From: Chionis minor
Lineage: Eukaryota > Chordata > Aves > Charadriiformes > Chionididae
Assembly (NCBI GenBank): GCA_013398295.1
Contig: VZSF01008977.1
Coordinates: forward strand, 62,001 to 126,000
Direction: 5' to 3'
DNA length: 64,000 bases
The position numbers and the translations under genes are program-made. Below, one piece after another: positions 60,142-64,000 of the stretch. The notes below the pieces were generated by a model that ran no database searches, was not told the origin of the DNA, and saw nothing but the letters and a program-made list of their open reading frames with translations. The stretch's first letter is position 1. Each line of letters starts with the position of its first letter.

Positions 60142-60767
60142 GCCGGGCCGGCGCTGAGGGGAGCGGGGGGAGACGGGGCTGCTTCCGCCGGTGCGCGGAG
60201 CTGGGCCCTGCGCGGCGGGGCCGGGCCGGCGCTGCCCCCTTCTCCGGGGTGGAAACGGTGACCCGAGCCCTTCCCGCGGGCGCGGAGCGGGGGCACGGCG
60301 CTGCCGGCCGCTGTGGCGGCCCTGAGGGGCGCCCCCTCAGCTGCCCCCGGCCTGCCCTGGCGCCGCCTGGGGAGCCGGGTGGCGTGTCCCGCTTCCCCCC
60401 CTCCCCGGGCCGCGGCTTTTTTCTGTTTTTTTCCATCTCCGCCGCTCCGGGGGGATCCGGGGCCGCCAGCGGCGCCGCCCGGCCCTCAGCGCCGGCCCCG
60501 ACCGCTCCTGCCCTCCTAGCCGGACGCGGCGGCTGCCCTCGGGTCCGGGGCACGGCTGGGCCCGCCGCCGTGTGCTGCCCCGTGTCCCCTCGGAGGCGAG
60601 GCCAGCTGGTCCGTGCAGACGGGCTGCGCCGCCTCTTGCGGTGCCCGCTGGGTCGCAAACGGCATTCGCTGCGAGGGGCGTTCAGAGCGTGCCCTGAAGT
60701 GGCTGAGAGAGACAAGTGCTGGAGAAGAGACGTTCCCCGTCTCCTCCGGAGGAACAGGAGTGGCTCG

Positions 60768-60777
60768 GCGCATGCAC
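60768..60777 (+). promoter_or_regulatory. NRF1-like site
   Basis: GCGCATGCAC differs from the palindromic NRF1 consensus at the last half-site position. Such sites are common in TATA-less CpG-island promoters. Confidence 0.35.
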
Positions 60778-60810
60778 TGGATGTAGCTGCGGGAAGTTGG
60801 TAGTCTGTCG

Positions 60811-63800
60811 TCGTCGTCCCCCCCATTTTGTGCGACAGCAGGAGTGGAAGGAACACTCCTCTCTCACCTCAGAATCCCCCCTGCACCTCCACTGCAGGAT
60901 GGGAAAACACCCAGCTTCTTTTTCCTTTCTTCTCTATCTGATTTTGGGACAATTGAAAGTAAACTGTAGCCTCTCTCAGAGAAACTTTTGCACATAAGAG
61001 CAATGAGGAGCATTTCTTCTGGCCAGTCTTCAGCTTTCTTTGTTTTTTCTGAAATAGAACATCTGGACAACTGAAAGTTTTGGCTGTGTTTTGTTCTTGG
61101 GGTGTCTTCTTAGCTTCTTTATTTTGGTTTGGTTTTTTTTGTTAAGCTGCTCAAAAACATACGTCTTATTTGTCTGTAGATGTAGCTGACTGCTTAGCGT
61201 GGGTAGGCCAGTATATCTCCATGGTAGGCTGTTTATCTCTCATCTTTACTCTTCTTATAGTGCCTCTTACTGAGCCTTTGTAGAATGGGACTGCTTGACC
61301 TAATTTGGATAAAACATAATAGGTTCAGCATCTGTTTTCACTAAAGTTGTTGTAGTGCATCTGAAACAATGAGAATGTCTTTAATGGTACTGGAAATGCA
61401 CATGATAGGAAAGTTTTGAAAGTAAAATGGGACATTACTGTTTGCTGTGGTTAAAAAGAAAGTTAAGACTAGCACTTTGTGATTGGTATGTGTGTTTTCT
61501 GACCACAGAAAATTTTTTTTTAGGTGTTTGCATCTTTGATACTCTGTTTCCTGTTGTTAGGAGTGCAAAGAGAGGTCTTAAGAGTGGAAATGAGAGGTAG
61601 AGTCTTAAAGGCATAGCATATCATGTTTTGGCAAATACAATACATACTGGTTTTGTCACCTCTGTCCTGCACACCCCAAACATTCGGACTGACATTATTG
61701 CTTTCCTCAAGTAATTACTTTAGTGTATTTGGAATGTTTAGGATGTATGAAGCAAAGTCTTGTTTGTGTTAGTGGTAAAAATGTCTACTTCTTGCTTAAG
61801 TTAATTTGCCTCAATTCATGCTAAGCATGTGGGAGACCAAAACTTAGTTTTGAGTGGTGTAAGAAAAGTTTTCATTTTATGTTGTCTATAGAGAATCCAT
61901 GTTTTTAGCTTTGTAATGCATCAACTTGAACTCAGTGAAAACATTAACTTTTTTATAGAGGAAAAAAATTAATGGGAGACTTTATTGATTTCCGTAGTCC
62001 TGATTTTTCTTTACTCCTAGTGTAAATATTCTTAATTCAGATGACTTTACCTTTATTTTTCTCAAGTATCTACCTGTACAGAGAAAGGTTGGTGGATATA
62101 GTCCTTAACATACTAATGAGTTAGTTAGAATAAACCTTGAACTTTGTTGTTATGAGGACAGCACTAATTAAGCCCTTGGAAGAACGTAATGACAGGAACA
62201 AAAACTGTATGAGCAGAGTTCTGTGTATGAGCGGAAAGGGGAGTGGCTTTTTCTGGTACAGTGTCATCCTGCAGTGATGCAATAAAAAGTCTGTAAAAGC
62301 ATTTATTGGCTTGTTAAGTTGATCTGCTAAGTTTTCATGTTACATTTTTTTAAAAAAAATCTTAATGCTAGAATTTTGAATTGGTGTCGGAATGTAGGAG
62401 GTTGCTGCAGTAACTCTGTGTTATCCAGTCTTGGGAGTCTTGGCGCTGGGTTTGGTAGTGACTGCTGGAGGAGGAGCATAGAGACCTTAGTACTTAATTT
62501 GGGCTATCCAGTCCTGTATAGCAAATCATAGCATTAAATTGCATGGTCCTGAGGTTTTGAAAGTCATCAAGGAATTCTTATTGATGAATATGTCTCCAAA
62601 TGTGTAAAACTTGAAACTGCTTTGTTCACGTCTGTTCTTTGACACTACTAACTTGGATCTGTGGCGTATTCAAGACGGTAAGCTTGAATTTTCACAAGTA
62701 AACAATAACATGTGGAAATCTCTAGCCCCACAGAAGAGGTTTGCTCTTACAAGAAAAAGAAATGTTGCTGGATCATGAGACTACTTCCATAGTCTTAATA
62801 AATTCCAGCAGACTTTCTTTATAAACCTAACTCTTCTGAGCTGGGTCATGTTGATACTGATGAACTAGCCTGTGAAGGTTTATTTTAAGGTCGTTGTACA
62901 ATGATGAGTTTCCTCGTGGGTATCTATTCTCAACTGTCTTTTTCAGAAGAAGCCTCTGAAGAGGTTAAGATTTGAGCCACTAGCAGCTACAACATGTGTG
63001 CCTTAGGTGTATCCTCTCTGTTACATATAGAGAAAGCCTACTGCCGATGTTGTAAGATGCTGAAAATTAAACCATCTCAATAGCAATGGTGCTCACTGTC
63101 ACTTAGTTCAAGAAGTGGCTCTGTCCTGCATTGCCTTTGAAGTCTGATGTTGGATCGTCTGAGACATGTTGTAGTAATCCTAGAAATAATCTGTTCCTTG
63201 GTATCCTGGTACAGAAGTGTGTGAGTATTTAACATGGGTAAGGTGGTCTTAGCATGAGTGGTCTTCTATTGTTTATTACTTTGGCTTTCTTTTCACCGTA
63301 ATTTTCAAATTTAAGTTTTGTTTGTTTGTTCATTTGTTTTTTTGGGTTTTCTATATGGTTGGGGTTTTTTCTTCTGTGACAACTCTTCTTTGGCACTTAA
63401 GCCACTTGTGGCCAAAGAGAATCTATGCAACATTTTATGTTTGGAGTCATCCTGGGCGCTTGCTCCCTGCTATATTTTTAACCCTTTCTAAAGATACGTT
63501 GTCAACATACCATTGCACTGGGTTGTAGTCAGTGTTAAATTCAAAAAGCACGGAGTCTTGTGAAACCATCTGCGTATTTTACATCCAAAACCGTGCTGTC
63601 TAGTGAATAAATCAGACTTGATTTTTGCTGTCTTTCAGCAGTGCAGATAGGTAAGCGTATTAGATTGCGCTAACGGGTTCTATTTAAAAACAATTCTAAC
63701 AACTTGTCATTTAAAGTAAGCTTATATGAAGTTTATTTCTTTATAATCCTCAGATGTGTGTACCAACTAACATTTCATGGCTTTCTAACATCCAAATGTT

Positions 63801-64000
63801 TTTTTCCGATTCAATGTCTGAGGAGAACTAAGGAAAATGTCCCTTGGCTTTCTTGATGAAATAAACTAATCTAATGGTATAACTTCTCAATACACCTCAT
63901 ATGTTGCTCACTCTTGTTCTGCCTCCTGCTGTGTGCAGAGAAGTGCTTTGCCAAAGTTATTTTTGGTTTCAGTTATAGCTGTTAGATGAAGATGGTAGCT
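60811..64000 (+). other. Region downstream of the CpG island, no exon recognised
   Basis: AT/T-rich sequence with no open frame showing known motifs. The RNF4 SUMO-interaction and RING-finger text was looked for on the + strand and not seen. Consistent with the first intron of RNF4, but this is inference. Confidence 0.5.

Larger units (their letters stand above)
59560..60810 (+). promoter_or_regulatory. RNF4: CpG island promoter, probably RNF4
   Basis: Very GC- and CpG-rich, in contrast to the rest of the window, with GC boxes (GCCCCGCCCCGCCC at 60011-60024) right at the gap edge and an NRF1-like site GCGCATGCAC at 60768-60777; no TATA box is evident. Naming it RNF4 depends on conserved order in vertebrates (CFAP99 followed by RNF4 on the same strand in human 4p16.3). 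No RNF4 protein-coding exon is in the window, so the first exon here would be non-coding. A plausible donor GAG|GTGAGG is at 59627, but the true first exon may be inside the gap. A bidirectional promoter is possible. Confidence 0.55.

Noticed and set aside
59742..60803. Long open frames on both strands (about 350 codons) in the CpG island
   Set aside because: They read through 117 Ns and extreme GC sequence, where stops are rare by composition; no protein motif is present.

Overview
The window looks like avian nuclear DNA. It is AT-rich, with long introns, sparse repeats, short CR1 LINE fragments (two with near-intact 3' ends, one carrying the bird-style ATTCTATG octamer tail), one probable solo LTR, and a GC-rich CpG island interrupted by an assembly gap. 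No prokaryotic or viral genome features, CRISPR array, rRNA or tRNA were seen. I found no undescribed biological system.

The main content is one multi-exon gene on the + strand, which I recognise as CFAP99 (cilia- and flagella-associated protein 99). Fourteen coding exons between 11649 and 56687 join with compatible splice phases at every junction. They give an open frame of 619 residues that lacks only the N-terminal exon or exons. The N-terminal third is a compact globular region. The rest is highly charged and mostly predicted coiled coil, ending at a TAA that overlaps an AATAAA hexamer.

Layout: 1-11648 has no exon I can support and holds the missing 5' part of the gene, or its upstream flank. 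11649-23593 holds the globular-domain exons and an antisense CR1 reverse-transcriptase relic (17.6-19.0 kb). 23594-37192 has short linker exons, an ancient antisense CR1-like remnant (27.5 kb), a CR1 piece (33.7 kb) and two unclassified GC-rich blocks (31.8 and 35.4 kb). 37193-46552 has the large coiled-coil exons plus an adjacent LTR and CR1 pair (42.1-43.8 kb). 46553-56687 has a long intron with a CR1 tail (49.9 kb) and the last two exons.

Downstream, 56688-59550 is intergenic. A CpG island follows (about 59.56-60.81 kb, 117 Ns inside). By established human 4p16.3 gene order (CFAP99 followed by RNF4, same strand) it is probably the RNF4 promoter and first exon. That assignment is inference, because no RNF4 coding sequence is in the window. 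60.8-64.0 kb has no recognisable exon and would fit an RNF4 first intron.
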